Shown: piece by piece, positions 1 through 9,607 of the stretch
Position numbering within the stretch: the first letter of the stretch is position 1
Layout of the letters: every line of letters starts with the position of its first letter
NCBI RefSeq assembly: GCF_003470665.1
Contig: NZ_QRJZ01000005.1
Coordinates: forward strand, 56,990-120,989
DNA from: Collinsella sp. AM17-1
GTDB lineage: Bacteria > Actinomycetota > Coriobacteriia > Coriobacteriales > Coriobacteriaceae
Length of the DNA: 64,000 nt
Direction of reading: 5' to 3'
Program-made: the position numbers and the translations under genes
The notes under the pieces: model-generated
The model's input: only the letters and a program-made list of their open reading frames with translations
Told to the model about the DNA's origin: nothing
The model's database searches: none

Positions 1-432
1 ATCACCGGTAACCTCACCCGCGATCCCGAGCTGCGCGCCACCGCCGGCGGAACCCAGGTTCTGTCCTTTGGCGTCGCCGTGAACGATCGTCGCCGCAACG
101 CGCAGACTGGCGAGTGGGAGGACTATCCCAACTTTGTCGACTGCACCATGTTCGGCACCCGCGCCGAGGCCGTGAGCCGTTTCCTGGCAAAGGGAAACAA
201 GGTCGCGATCGAGGGCAAGCTGCGCTACAGCTCTTGGGAGCGCGACGGCCAGCGCCGGAGCAAGCTTGAGGTCATCGTCGATGAGATCGAGTTTATGAGC
301 TCCCGTGGTGGCCAGGGTGGCTACGATCAGGGCGGTTACGCCCCCGCAGCTCCCGCGCCCGCAGCACGTCCTGCCGCACCGGTGGCTACGCCGCCCGCGG
401 TCGACGTCTACGATGAGGACATCCCGTTCTAA
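1..432 (+). CDS. ssb: Single-stranded DNA-binding protein (5' partial)
   Basis: The frame is open from base 1, so the first few residues lie outside the window. The OB-fold occupies roughly the first 105 visible residues, with the family strand ITGNLTRDPELR and later YPNFVDCTMFG. A Gly/Gln/Ala/Pro-rich flexible linker follows, and the protein ends in the acidic tip DEDIPF, which in this family docks replication and repair partners. The following genes rpsR and rplI make the classic rpsF-ssb-rpsR-rplI operon, so rpsF is expected just upstream (inference). Family assignment is secure. Confidence 0.95.
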   Translation: MTGNLTRDPELRATAGGTQVLSFGVAVNDRRRNAQTGEWEDYPNFVDCTMFGTRAEAVSRFLAKGNKVAIEGKLRYSSWERDGQRRSKLEVIVDEIEFMSSRGGQGGYDQGGYAPAAPAPAARPAAPVATPPAVDVYDEDIPF

Positions 433-504
433 GGGTTGTTCACCTATTTTTGAGTGAGAGGCGGCTTCGGTTCGCCGAAGTTGCCAAATGAAAGGTATTT
501 TGAC

Positions 505-771
505 ATGGCTAATGATTTTTCTGCACGTCAGCCGCGTCGTAAGTACTGCCAGTTCTGCAAGGAGAACACTGAGTTCATCGACTATAAGGACACTCAGCTT
601 CTCCGTAAGTACATGACCGACCGTGGCAAGATCAAGCCCCGTCGCGTCACTGGCGCTTGCACGCAGCATCAGCATGACATCGCCAACGCCATCAAGCGCG
701 CCCGCGAGATGGCTCTCCTGCCGTACACCGTCCCCGTGGTTTCCTCTCGTGGCAACCGCGATCGCGGCTAA
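505..771 (+). CDS. rpsR: 30S ribosomal protein S18
   Basis: An 88-residue S18 of the small ribosomal subunit, which sits on the platform next to S6. The core reads [16 protein letters not shown] followed by a [15 protein letters not shown] segment. The CxxC pair plus the later Cys and His residues suggest the zinc-binding (C+) form of S18. The start is ATG 505, preceded by AAAGG at 491-495. An in-frame GTG at 454 would add 17 residues with no S18 similarity and is rejected. It lies 72 nt after ssb and 15 nt before rplI, consistent with cotranscription. Confidence 0.96.
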   Translation: MANDFSARQPRRKYCQFCKENTEFIDYKDTQLLRKYMTDRGKIKPRRVTGACTQHQHDIANAIKRAREMALLPYTVPVVSSRGNRDRG

Positions 772-786
772 GAAGGGAGACGCATC

Positions 787-1326
787 ATGAAGGTTATTCT
801 TCTCGATGAGATCAAGGGCAAGGGCGGCGAGGGTGACGTCGTAGAGGTCGCTCAGGGTTACGCTGAGAACTTCCTGTTCCCCAAGAAGCTCGCTGTTGCC
901 GCCACCAAGGGCAACCTCAAGCAGCTTGACGAGCGTCGCAACAACATCGCCAAGCGCGAGGCCGTCCGTCTGGCTACCGCCAACGAGACCAAGGCTGCCT
1001 TTGAGGGCAAGACGGTCACCGTTGACGTCAAGGTCGGCGACGAGGGCATCCTCTTTGGCTCCGTTACCGCCGCTATGATCGCTGACGCCATCAAGGCTCA
1101 GCTCGGTATGGACATCGACCGCAAGCGCGTCGAGCTCGGTAAGCCCATCAAGGTTGCCGGTGCCCACACCGTTGCCATCTCGCTGTACCGCGAGATCAAG
1201 GCCGAGGTTGTCGTTCTCGTCGGCGTTACCGCCGAGGAGCTCGCTGCCGAGGCTGAGGTCGAGGAGGCCGCTGAGGTCGCCGAGGCCGAGACCGCCGAGG
1301 TCGAGACTGAGGCTGCTGCCGAGTAG
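787..1326 (+). CDS. rplI: 50S ribosomal protein L9
   Basis: A 179-residue L9, which binds 23S rRNA through its N-terminal domain and projects from the large subunit. It starts MKVILLDEIKGKGGEGD, the conserved N-terminal beta-hairpin with the Gly/Lys-rich turn, followed by the long connecting helix and C-terminal domain. It is about 30 residues longer than the usual 148-150. The extra is an Ala/Glu/Val-rich acidic tail (about residues 148-179), probably disordered. RBS AAGGGAG lies just upstream. It is the last gene of the ribosomal operon, closed by a strong terminator at 1361. Confidence 0.96.
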   Translation: MKVILLDEIKGKGGEGDVVEVAQGYAENFLFPKKLAVAATKGNLKQLDERRNNIAKREAVRLATANETKAAFEGKTVTVDVKVGDEGILFGSVTAAMIADAIKAQLGMDIDRKRVELGKPIKVAGAHTVAISLYREIKAEVVVLVGVTAEELAAEAEVEEAAEVAEAETAEVETEAAAE

Positions 1327-1360
1327 CATTTGCTGCAACGCAACAATCTTGTTCTAAGAA

Positions 1361-1398
1361 GGGCGCTCTGGGAAACCAGGGCGCCCTTTTGTTTTTTG
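1361..1398 (+). terminator. Intrinsic terminator of the ssb-rpsR-rplI operon
   Basis: 11-bp stem (1361-1371 with 1376-1386, one G-U pair), GAAA tetraloop, then a T-rich run from 1387. Confidence 0.92.
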
Positions 1399-1550
1399 CG
1401 CTGAGTGAGTTTCATGGTGAACGTTGCGTCGAAGTCCTATATACAGGACCGTTCATCCGTTTGGTTCGGTGATGATTGGCGGCGCGCGGCGCGTTTTGGG
1501 ACCGTGGCTGATACTATGGATGCTCGCAAGCGATATGAATGAGGATGCTC

Positions 1551-2942
1551 ATGGCATATGACGATAGGGAGACCGGGCTGACGGTTGAGGACCGCGGCTC
1601 CAAGTTGGGTCTTCCCCAAAACCAAGATGCAGAGGCCAATGTACTGGCCGCTATGCTGCTATCGCCCGAGGTGGTCGAAGAGGCCCAGGTCGAGCTGCAG
1701 CCCGATGACTTCTACCGGCCCATTCATAAGACCATCTATACCGCGATGGTCGATATGTACAACAGCCGCATTCCCATCGACTCCATCTCGCTGATCGATT
1801 ACCTGCGAAGCATCAACAAGCTTGATGCCGTGGGCGGCGAGGCCTACATTTTGGAGTTGATGGGTCAGACCCTGTCGCTCGTCAACTGGCAGCACCATGC
1901 CGCTATCGTTCGCCGCGATTCGATGCTGCGTGAGCTGATCGGCGCCACCAACGAGATCAACGCGCTGGCCTATAACGCTCCCACCGATACCAAAGAGGTC
2001 GTGGAGCTGGCCGAGAGCAAGTTGCTCAAGGTCACGGCGCGCGAGGTCAAGTCGAGCTACAAGACGCTGACCGAGTTTATGGTCGAGGCCTATAACGAGG
2101 CCGAGGAAGTGTGCCAGGCAGGCGGCCAGGCTGCGGGCGTGCCCACGGGCTTCCCGTCGCTCGACCGCATGCTCATGGGTTTTCGCGAGGGCCAGCTCAT
2201 CATCATCGGCGCCCGCCCTGCTGTGGGTAAGACGTCGTTCGCCCTGAATCTGGCGCTCAACGCTGCCGCTGCCGGTTATACCGTCGGCTTCTTCTCTCTG
2301 GAGATGTCGGGCAAGGAAATTGCCCAGCGCCTGATTTGCGCCTACGCCATGATCTCGATCAGCGACTTCCGTACGGGTCGCATTAGCCCCGAGCAGTGGG
2401 CCAATATCAACGAGGCCACGCAGACCTTGTCCAAGCTCGATATTCTGATTGACGATACGCCCGGCACCACGGTGACCGAGATCCGCGCCAAGAGCCGCCG
2501 CATGCTCCACAACAAGGAGAAGGCCATCATCATCCTGGACTACCTGCAGCTGGTGAGTCCTCCGCCTGGACGTCGCTCCGAGAGCCGTACCGTCGAGGTC
2601 TCCGAGATGTCGCGTGGTCTGAAGATCATGGCCAAGGAGCTCAAGATCCCGCTCATCGCGCTGTCGCAGCTCTCGCGTCAGGTCGAATCCCGTACCGGCA
2701 AGCGTCCGCAGCTTTCCGACCTTCGTGAATCGGGCTCCATCGAGCAAGACGCCGATATCGTTATGTTCTTGGATCGCTCCGCCGACGAGGCCGAAGCCTC
2801 GCGCGACGATCGACCCGACGAGGGCGTTACGCGTATCGTCGTGGCCAAGAACCGTTCGGGCCCGATCGGCGACGTCGACCTGATGTTCCTGCCGGCATCC
2901 ACCAAGTTCTATGAGCTTGATGGGGCACATGCCGAGGAGTAG
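1551..2942 (+). CDS. dnaB: Replicative DNA helicase DnaB
   Basis: Hexameric 5'-3' helicase of the replication fork, 463 residues. The N-terminal primase-interacting helical domain spans about residues 20-125 and begins near LPQNQDAEANVLAAMLLS. The RecA-like motor follows. Its Walker A GARPAVGKTS is near residue 220, the Walker B region IIILDYLQLV near 327, and later come the conserved DLRESGSIEQDAD and a KNRSGP motif. GAGG at 1541-1544 fits ATG 1551 best; in-frame ATGs at 1539 and 1545 are alternatives. No intein is visible. rplI-dnaB is a common bacterial order. Confidence 0.96.
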   Translation: MAYDDRETGLTVEDRGSKLGLPQNQDAEANVLAAMLLSPEVVEEAQVELQPDDFYRPIHKTIYTAMVDMYNSRIPIDSISLIDYLRSINKLDAVGGEAYILELMGQTLSLVNWQHHAAIVRRDSMLRELIGATNEINALAYNAPTDTKEVVELAESKLLKVTAREVKSSYKTLTEFMVEAYNEAEEVCQAGGQAAGVPTGFPSLDRMLMGFREGQLIIIGARPAVGKTSFALNLALNAAAAGYTVGFFSLEMSGKEIAQRLICAYAMISISDFRTGRISPEQWANINEATQTLSKLDILIDDTPGTTVTEIRAKSRRMLHNKEKAIIILDYLQLVSPPPGRRSESRTVEVSEMSRGLKIMAKELKIPLIALSQLSRQVESRTGKRPQLSDLRESGSIEQDADIVMFLDRSADEAEASRDDRPDEGVTRIVVAKNRSGPIGDVDLMFLPASTKFYELDGAHAEE

Positions 2943-2969
2943 GACAGGCGCCCGTTGCACGGGTATACT
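2941..2969 (+). promoter_or_regulatory. Candidate sigma-70-type promoter for purA
   Basis: A -10-like TATACT at 2964-2969 lies 17 nt after AGGACA (2941-2946), a weak -35 match overlapping the end of dnaB. It leaves a leader of roughly 60 nt before purA. Consensus reading only. Confidence 0.45.
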
Positions 2970-3026
2970 GGGAATGTTTTGTGCTTCTGCGTGCCGGCGT
3001 GGCGCGTAGACAGTCCATGAATGTAA

Positions 3027-4322
<1,296 letters not shown>

Positions 4323-4344
4323 TCGGGACTATTTGGTTATTGCG

Positions 4345-4386
4345 ATATACCCCTTTGCAGCCCGGACGGGCGGCCGAGGGGTATAT
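4345..4386 (+). terminator. Terminator-like hairpin after purA
   Basis: Perfect 10-bp outer stem (4345-4354 with 4377-4386) enclosing a smaller GC-rich hairpin. The T-run after it is short (TTTGC), so termination efficiency is uncertain. Confidence 0.55.
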
Positions 4387-4440
4387 TTGCTTGCAAAGGG
4401 CTCGCGTGGAGCGGGCCGTTAATCCATAGAGGAGGCACCC

Positions 4441-5745
4441 TTGAAGGCGGACACTCAAACCATCGACATCCTGTTGTTGGGCAGCGGCGGCCGTGAGCAT
4501 GCTTTGGCAGCTAAGCTCGCAGCATCACCGCGCGCCGGCAAGCTCTACATTGCGCCGGGTAACGGCGGCACCGCGAGCTGTGGCGAGAACGTTGTTCTCG
4601 ACGACTGCGATCCTGCGGCCGTGGCGGCGTTTGCGCAGAGCCATGGATGCGGACTCGTGGTAATTGGCCCCGAGGCTCCGCTCGTGGCGGGCGTGGCCGA
4701 CGCCGTGCGCGCGGCGGGTATTCCCTGCTTTGGCCCGGGTGCCGAGGGCGCCCAGATGGAGGGCTCCAAGCTGTTCTCCAAGCAGCTCATGGAGCGGGCC
4801 GGCATTCCGACGGCCGCCTACGGCTCGTTTACCGACGAGGCTTCGGCTCTTGCCTATGTGCGTGAGCAGGGCGCTCCGCTGGTCGTCAAGGCCGACGGCC
4901 TTGCCGCGGGCAAGGGCGTTATCGTGGCAACCGAGCTTGCGCAGGCCGAGGAGGCCGTGCGTGAGTGTTTTGGCGGCACCTTTGGCGATGCCGGCAGCAC
5001 CGTGGTTATCGAGGAGATGCTGACCGGCCCCGAGTGCTCGCTGCTGGCCTTTACCGACGGCAAGACCGTGCGCCCCATGGCCACCTCGCAGGACCACAAG
5101 CGCGCGCTCGAGGGCGACAAGGGCCCCAACACCGGCGGCATGGGCGTCTACAGCCCGGTGCCCATCGTGACCGACGAGGAACACGCCACCATGGTGAAGG
5201 TCATGGAGCAGACCGTGGCCGAGCTCGCTGCCGAGGGCATCGACTACCGCGGCTGCCTGTACGGCGGCTTTATGCTCACGCCTGCCGGTCCCAAGGTACT
5301 GGAGTTCAATGCCCGCTTTGGCGATCCCGAGACTCAGGTCGTGCTGCCGCGCCTTAAGAACGACCTGGTTGAGGTCATGCTCGCCTGCGCCAACTGCGAA
5401 CTCGATCAGATTGAACTCGACTGGCGCGACGAGTGGGCCGTGGCCGTTGTACTGACGAGTGCGGGCTACCCCGGCAGCTACGAGAAAGGCAAGGTCATCA
5501 CCGGTATCGCCGACGCCGAGGCCATGGAGAACGTGACCGTGTACCATGCCGGCACCGCCGTGGTGGATGGCCAGCTTGTGACCAACGGCGGCCGCGTGCT
5601 TGCCGTGACCGCGCTGGGCGATACGTTTGAGAACGCTCGCAACCTTGCCTACGAGGCTTGCGAGAAGATTGATTTTGAGGGCAAGACCCTGCGTCACGAC
5701 ATTGGCCTGCGTGCGCTGCGCGGCCGCGACGCCTGGGATGCCTAA
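4441..5745 (+). CDS. purD: Phosphoribosylamine-glycine ligase (GAR synthetase)
   Basis: Second step of de novo purine synthesis: ATP-dependent ligation of glycine to phosphoribosylamine. The 434 residues have the N-terminal [13 protein letters not shown] motif, an ATP-grasp fold with [13 protein letters not shown] near residue 145, and [11 protein letters not shown] near 290, which carries metal/ATP ligands. The start is TTG 4441, supported by a strong GAGGAGG at 4430-4436 and by the motif beginning only 12 residues in. The NUDIX gene follows within 25 nt and may be cotranscribed. Confidence 0.96.
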   Translation: MKADTQTIDILLLGSGGREHALAAKLAASPRAGKLYIAPGNGGTASCGENVVLDDCDPAAVAAFAQSHGCGLVVIGPEAPLVAGVADAVRAAGIPCFGPGAEGAQMEGSKLFSKQLMERAGIPTAAYGSFTDEASALAYVREQGAPLVVKADGLAAGKGVIVATELAQAEEAVRECFGGTFGDAGSTVVIEEMLTGPECSLLAFTDGKTVRPMATSQDHKRALEGDKGPNTGGMGVYSPVPIVTDEEHATMVKVMEQTVAELAAEGIDYRGCLYGGFMLTPAGPKVLEFNARFGDPETQVVLPRLKNDLVEVMLACANCELDQIELDWRDEWAVAVVLTSAGYPGSYEKGKVITGIADAEAMENVTVYHAGTAVVDGQLVTNGGRVLAVTALGDTFENARNLAYEACEKIDFEGKTLRHDIGLRALRGRDAWDA

Positions 5746-5766
5746 AATCCGAGAGGAATGAGACGG

Positions 5767-6462
5767 ATGGACGAGAAGAACGAAGAACTCGTGGACGCGC
5801 AGATCGTCGAGGAGGACAGCCGCATGTATGGGCACGCCGAGGGCGAGCCTGGTGGCGAGGTCGCTGACGAGCCGGCGCTGGTGCTGGGCGACGACGACCC
5901 GCACGATGCCGAGCTGCACGAGAAGATTCTTTCGGAGGAGTGCGCCTGGAAGGGCAAGATCCTCGACGTCCACCGTCTTGAGGTTGAGCTGCCCAACGGT
6001 CACCGCAGCGCCCGCGATATCGTTCGCCATCCGGGTGCGGCGGCCGTTGTGGCACTGACCGAGAGCGGCAAGATCGTACTGGTGCGTCAGTACCGCACCG
6101 CCATCGACCGCGTGACGGTCGAGATTCCCGCCGGCAAGCTCGACCCGGGCGAGGACCCGCTCGATTGCGCCAAGCGCGAACTGCATGAGGAGACGGGCTT
6201 TAGGGCTGGTCGTATTCGCTTTTTGACGTCGATTGTCACGTCCTGCGGTTTTTGCGATGAGATCATCCACATCTACTTGGCTACCAAGCTCGAGTTTGAT
6301 GCGCCCAACCCCGATGATGACGAGTTTGTCAACGTTGACCTGGTGCCGCTGCACGAGCTGATCGACGCCGTGCTCGACGGCAAGATCGAAGACGCCAAGA
6401 CCGTCGTGGGCGCCTTGGCCTGCGATAGCATCGCGCATCGCCTTGGGGGCGCGGAGCTTTAA
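5767..6462 (+). CDS. NUDIX hydrolase, ADP-ribose pyrophosphatase type
   Basis: A 231-residue NUDIX hydrolase. The complete Nudix box runs from GKLDPGEDPLDCAKREL into HEETGF near residues 121-143, with the REL-EE metal ligands intact. The preceding VALTESGKIVLVRQYR strand is typical of ADP-ribose/ADP-sugar pyrophosphatases. The first 60 or so residues are an unusual Glu/Asp-rich extension, probably disordered. ATG 5767 is chosen because GAGAGGA (5751-5757) is well spaced for it; ATG 5758 abuts the RBS. Substrate specificity is inferred from family resemblance only. Confidence 0.88.
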   Translation: MDEKNEELVDAQIVEEDSRMYGHAEGEPGGEVADEPALVLGDDDPHDAELHEKILSEECAWKGKILDVHRLEVELPNGHRSARDIVRHPGAAAVVALTESGKIVLVRQYRTAIDRVTVEIPAGKLDPGEDPLDCAKRELHEETGFRAGRIRFLTSIVTSCGFCDEIIHIYLATKLEFDAPNPDDDEFVNVDLVPLHELIDAVLDGKIEDAKTVVGALACDSIAHRLGGAEL

Positions 6463-6568
6463 CGAGCGGGAATGATCCCGCAGGTTTGTGTAAGTCAGCG
6501 AAAGTGCTCCATTTGAGACAAGGTGGCCTAAAAGAGGAGGGAAGCGTATGGATATACGCGACCGACGA

Positions 6569-6639
6569 TTGAAGGCCAGATTGTCCAAATGGGGCGCTTG
6601 CAGCGTCGAGACGAAACGCGGTTTGGTAAAACCGCGTAA
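6569..6639. repeat. 71-bp interspersed repeat, copy 1, with palindromic end
   Basis: About 55 of 71 bases match the reverse complement of 30503-30573. The shared 3' portion is a near-perfect hairpin (ACGCGGTTT, loop, AAACCGCGT). It sits immediately upstream of, and in frame with, the ABC transporter gene, so the first 33 codons of the longer open frame are translated repeat. Confidence 0.75.
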
Positions 6640-6646
6640 GGTGATT

Positions 6647-8419
6647 ATGCTGAAGAGGTTTCTTTCGTACTACAAGCCCCAGATGGGGCTTTTTGTTGCT
6701 GATACTGTTTGTGCTCTGGTGCTTGCCGCCATTGACCTGGCGTTCCCCATTATCCTGCGCAATTTGACCGGTGGGCTCTTTACTCAGGGTCAGGCTGTCA
6801 TTATGCAGGCGCTCGGCATGATTGCGGTGGGCTTGGTGCTGATGTATGCCGCCCGCTGCGCCTGCCGCTATTTTGTGAGCTATTGGGGTCACGTGATGGG
6901 CGCGCGTATGGAGTCCAAGATGCGCGAGGACCTGTTTGACCAGTATGAGCGCTTTAGCTTTGCGTACTTTGACCGCAACAGCTCGGGCGACATGATGAGC
7001 CGCGTGGTCAACGACCTGTTCGATATCTGCGAGGCGGCGCACCACGTGCCCGAGTGGATCATCATCTGCGGCATCGAGATTATCGGCTCGTTTGTGATCC
7101 TCTTTACCATCGCCCCGGTGCTGGCGCTCGCCATGGCCGTGGTGACGGCGGCGTTTGCGGTCATCATGTTTTGGCAGAACATGCGCATGCACGAGGTCTT
7201 TAGCGACAACCGCAAAAAGATCAGCGGCATCAATGCGCAGCTGCAGGATTCGCTGGCGGGCATGCGCGTGGTCAAGAGTTTTGCCAATGAGGAGACCGAA
7301 CGCTTCAAGTTCCGCGCCTCCAACAATCGCTATCTTTCGTCCAAGGAGAACATGTATCACGCCATGGGCGTCTATACCGCGACGTATGGCCTGCTCTCGG
7401 GTGTGCTCTATGTGATCGTGGTGCTGCTGGGCGGCTGGCTGGTCGCCCAGGGACAGCTGCAGGCGGTCGATATGGCGACCTTTGCACTCTATATTTCGCT
7501 GTTCTGCACGCCGCTCGAGACACTCGTCAATTCGGCCGAAACGTATCAGAAGGCCATCGCCGGCTTTAAGCGCATGGACGAGGTGCTCTCGACCGCGCCG
7601 GATATCCAGGACAAGCCGGGCGCTACGGATCTGCAGGTGACTGCCGGCGCCGTGGAGTATCACGACGTGTGCTTTAACTACGAGGACGTTGAGCTGGGCG
7701 AGGGCGATGCCGAAGAGCGTCCCGTTATCGACCATATGAATCTGTCCATCAAGCCCGGGCAGACCATCGCTTTGGTTGGCCCTTCGGGCGGCGGCAAGTC
7801 CACGACCTGTTCGCTGCTGCCGCGCTTTTATGACGTGGCTGCCGGATCCATTAGCATCGACGGCCAGGACGTGCGCGATGTGACGCAGCAGAGCCTGCGT
7901 CGCGCCATCGGCCTGGTGCAGCAGGATGTCTATCTGTTTGACGGCACGATTGGCGAGAACATCGCCTACGGCAAGCCGGGCGCTACGGCAGGAGAGATCG
8001 CCGAGGCCGCCCGTCGCGCCAACATCGATGCCTTTATCGAGTCGCTTCCACAGGGTTATGACACGGTCGTGGGCGAGCGTGGCAGCCGTCTTTCGGGCGG
8101 ACAGAAGCAACGCGTTGCCATTGCGCGCGTGTTTCTCAAGAACCCCAAGATCCTGATTTTGGACGAGGCGACGAGTGCTTTGGATAACGAGAGCGAGGAG
8201 GCGGTGCAGGAGTCACTCGAGGAGCTGGCACGCGGCCGTACCACAATCATCATTGCCCACCGTCTTTCGACCATTAAGCATGCCGATGAGATTGCGACCG
8301 TTGAGCATGGTCGCGTTGTGGAGCGTGGCACGCACGAGGAGCTTCTCGCCCGTGGCGGCACCTATGCCCGTTACTATCGAATGCAGTTCGAAGGTGCGCG
8401 TGCGCACGAGCTCGACTGA
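6647..8419 (+). CDS. ABC transporter, fused membrane and ATPase domains (exporter type)
   Basis: A 590-residue half-transporter of the MsbA/multidrug exporter class, expected to work as a dimer. Six membrane segments lie in about residues 10-300. The nucleotide-binding domain has Walker A GPSGGGKST, Q-loop LVQQDVYLFDGT, signature LSGGQKQR, Walker B ILILDEATSALD and switch His in IIAHRLST. An upstream in-frame ATG at 6548 has a strong GGAGG and would add 33 residues, but those codons lie largely in the repeat at 6569-6639. The family-like N-terminus MLKRFLSYYKP at 6647 is therefore preferred. Substrate unknown. Confidence 0.93.
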   Translation: MLKRFLSYYKPQMGLFVADTVCALVLAAIDLAFPIILRNLTGGLFTQGQAVIMQALGMIAVGLVLMYAARCACRYFVSYWGHVMGARMESKMREDLFDQYERFSFAYFDRNSSGDMMSRVVNDLFDICEAAHHVPEWIIICGIEIIGSFVILFTIAPVLALAMAVVTAAFAVIMFWQNMRMHEVFSDNRKKISGINAQLQDSLAGMRVVKSFANEETERFKFRASNNRYLSSKENMYHAMGVYTATYGLLSGVLYVIVVLLGGWLVAQGQLQAVDMATFALYISLFCTPLETLVNSAETYQKAIAGFKRMDEVLSTAPDIQDKPGATDLQVTAGAVEYHDVCFNYEDVELGEGDAEERPVIDHMNLSIKPGQTIALVGPSGGGKSTTCSLLPRFYDVAAGSISIDGQDVRDVTQQSLRRAIGLVQQDVYLFDGTIGENIAYGKPGATAGEIAEAARRANIDAFIESLPQGYDTVVGERGSRLSGGQKQRVAIARVFLKNPKILILDEATSALDNESEEAVQESLEELARGRTTIIIAHRLSTIKHADEIATVEHGRVVERGTHEELLARGGTYARYYRMQFEGARAHELD

Positions 8420-8438
8420 TTGATATGACAGGAAGTTT

Positions 8439-9398
8439 ATGGCTGACAAGAACCCTTTGACTCCGGAAGAAGTGACGGAGTTATTCTCCGAAATCGATGC
8501 ATCCGGTGTCTTGGATCCCACGCTTGCCAAAAAGCGAACCGAGCGCATGCGTGAGAAGGAGGCTGCGGCCAAGCGCGGTGACAAAGCGGCGCTAGCGCAG
8601 CTGCGCAGCGAGGACCGTACGAGCCAGGCAAAACATATCGACCCGCTGTCCGAGGACGATCCTTCGGGTTCGCAGGTGAGCCATACCATTACGAAGACTG
8701 CCATGGCCGTGGTTATCGGCATCTTGGTGCTGATTCTTGGCATGCAGATTGGCTACGGTGTGATGCGACGCCTGAACACCGCGAACCTCTCCGAGAGCGT
8801 TTCGGTGGATACCGTCTCGACCGCGCTGAAGGGCGGCCTCGAGTGGGGCAACGGCTTTACGCAGTTCCCGCTCGACTTTACCGTCGATGAAGCCGATGAG
8901 CGTACGGGCACGGTCGAGGTGACGGTGTTGGACACATCGTCTGCCAACGAGCTCGAGCTGCTGTCCAACGGGCAGATTCAGGCCGCTGCGCTTGCGACCA
9001 ACGCGCTGCTCAACGATAAGATCGATCGCGTGGTGTATAACGTTCACGCCTATATCGACGAGGATAGCAACATTCAGCACGATTCCTTCTTTGGCATGTT
9101 TCCCGCGCGGGGTCATCAGAGCGCCATCCTGACGTTCGTGTGGACCAAGAGCTCATCCAACGCCACGAATATCGACTGGAAGATGCGCATCGTGAGTATG
9201 GATGACACCATCGCCGAGCGCATTCAGAAGCAGGTGAACTCGGTGTCGTCGTTGATTGAGGACCCGGTGGTGAGCCAGACCAAGATTGACGAGGAAAAGG
9301 CCGAACGTGACCTGGAGCATCGTCTGCATGGCCGCGAGATTTTCCGCGGCGGCAAGCCCGATCGCACACCGTCCGATCTGCTGGAGCGGGACAAATAA
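8439..9398 (+). CDS. Single-pass membrane protein of unknown function
   Basis: 319 residues, family not recognised. Residues 1-80 are charged and cytoplasm-like. One membrane helix (AMAVVIGILVLILGMQIGYG) spans about 88-107. A soluble region of about 210 residues follows that alternates beta-like stretches (GTVEVTVLDTS, AILTFVWTKS) and ends in a Lys/Asp/Glu-rich tail. The topology suggests the C-terminal part is outside the cell. It lies 20 nt behind the ABC exporter and before a strong terminator, so the two are probably cotranscribed and could be functionally linked (inference). RBS AGGAAG precedes the ATG. Confidence 0.8.
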   Translation: MADKNPLTPEEVTELFSEIDASGVLDPTLAKKRTERMREKEAAAKRGDKAALAQLRSEDRTSQAKHIDPLSEDDPSGSQVSHTITKTAMAVVIGILVLILGMQIGYGVMRRLNTANLSESVSVDTVSTALKGGLEWGNGFTQFPLDFTVDEADERTGTVEVTVLDTSSANELELLSNGQIQAAALATNALLNDKIDRVVYNVHAYIDEDSNIQHDSFFGMFPARGHQSAILTFVWTKSSSNATNIDWKMRIVSMDDTIAERIQKQVNSVSSLIEDPVVSQTKIDEEKAERDLEHRLHGREIFRGGKPDRTPSDLLERDK

Positions 9399-9404
9399 GA
9401 CGCC

Positions 9405-9446
9405 ATCATCCCGCGTGAGTTACAAGCCCACGCGGGATGATTTTTA
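9405..9446 (+). terminator. Intrinsic terminator after the exporter operon
   Basis: Perfect 13-bp stem (9405-9417 with 9429-9441), 11-nt loop, followed by TTTTT. Confidence 0.92.
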
Positions 9447-9570
9447 AATCCCCGTCCCAGAAAAATCATTTATGCATAGGAAGTCATAATTATCATTTCG
9501 TAAACATTTCGATGAAATTAACGCCATGGAGCATACTTGCGGTTACAATACCGCGAGGCCTAACTACCAA

Positions 9571-9603
9571 CCTTTAAGCCGGTCCCGTGAGACCGGGAAG
9601 GAG
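9571..9603 (+). promoter_or_regulatory. PyrR-binding-type RNA element sequestering the carA RBS
   Basis: CCTTTAA at 9571-9577 is followed by a GGTC-CCGTGA-GACC hairpin and then AAGGAG at 9598-9603. This matches the layout I know for PyrR binding loops: a CCTTTAA 5' side, a conserved GTCC-N-GUGAGAC loop region, and an AAGG 3' side. CCTT (9571-9574) can pair with AAGG (9598-9601), which is also the carA Shine-Dalgarno. UMP-bound PyrR would then stabilise the stem and block translation (inference). No pyrR gene lies in the window. Confidence 0.7.
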
Positions 9604-9607
9604 AATT

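Noticed and set aside
4525..6588. 687-codon minus-strand open frame opposite purD and the NUDIX gene
   Set aside because: Shadow of high-G+C codon usage: Gly/His/Leu/Ala-rich, no family resemblance, no ribosome-binding site, and spans two well-supported genes.
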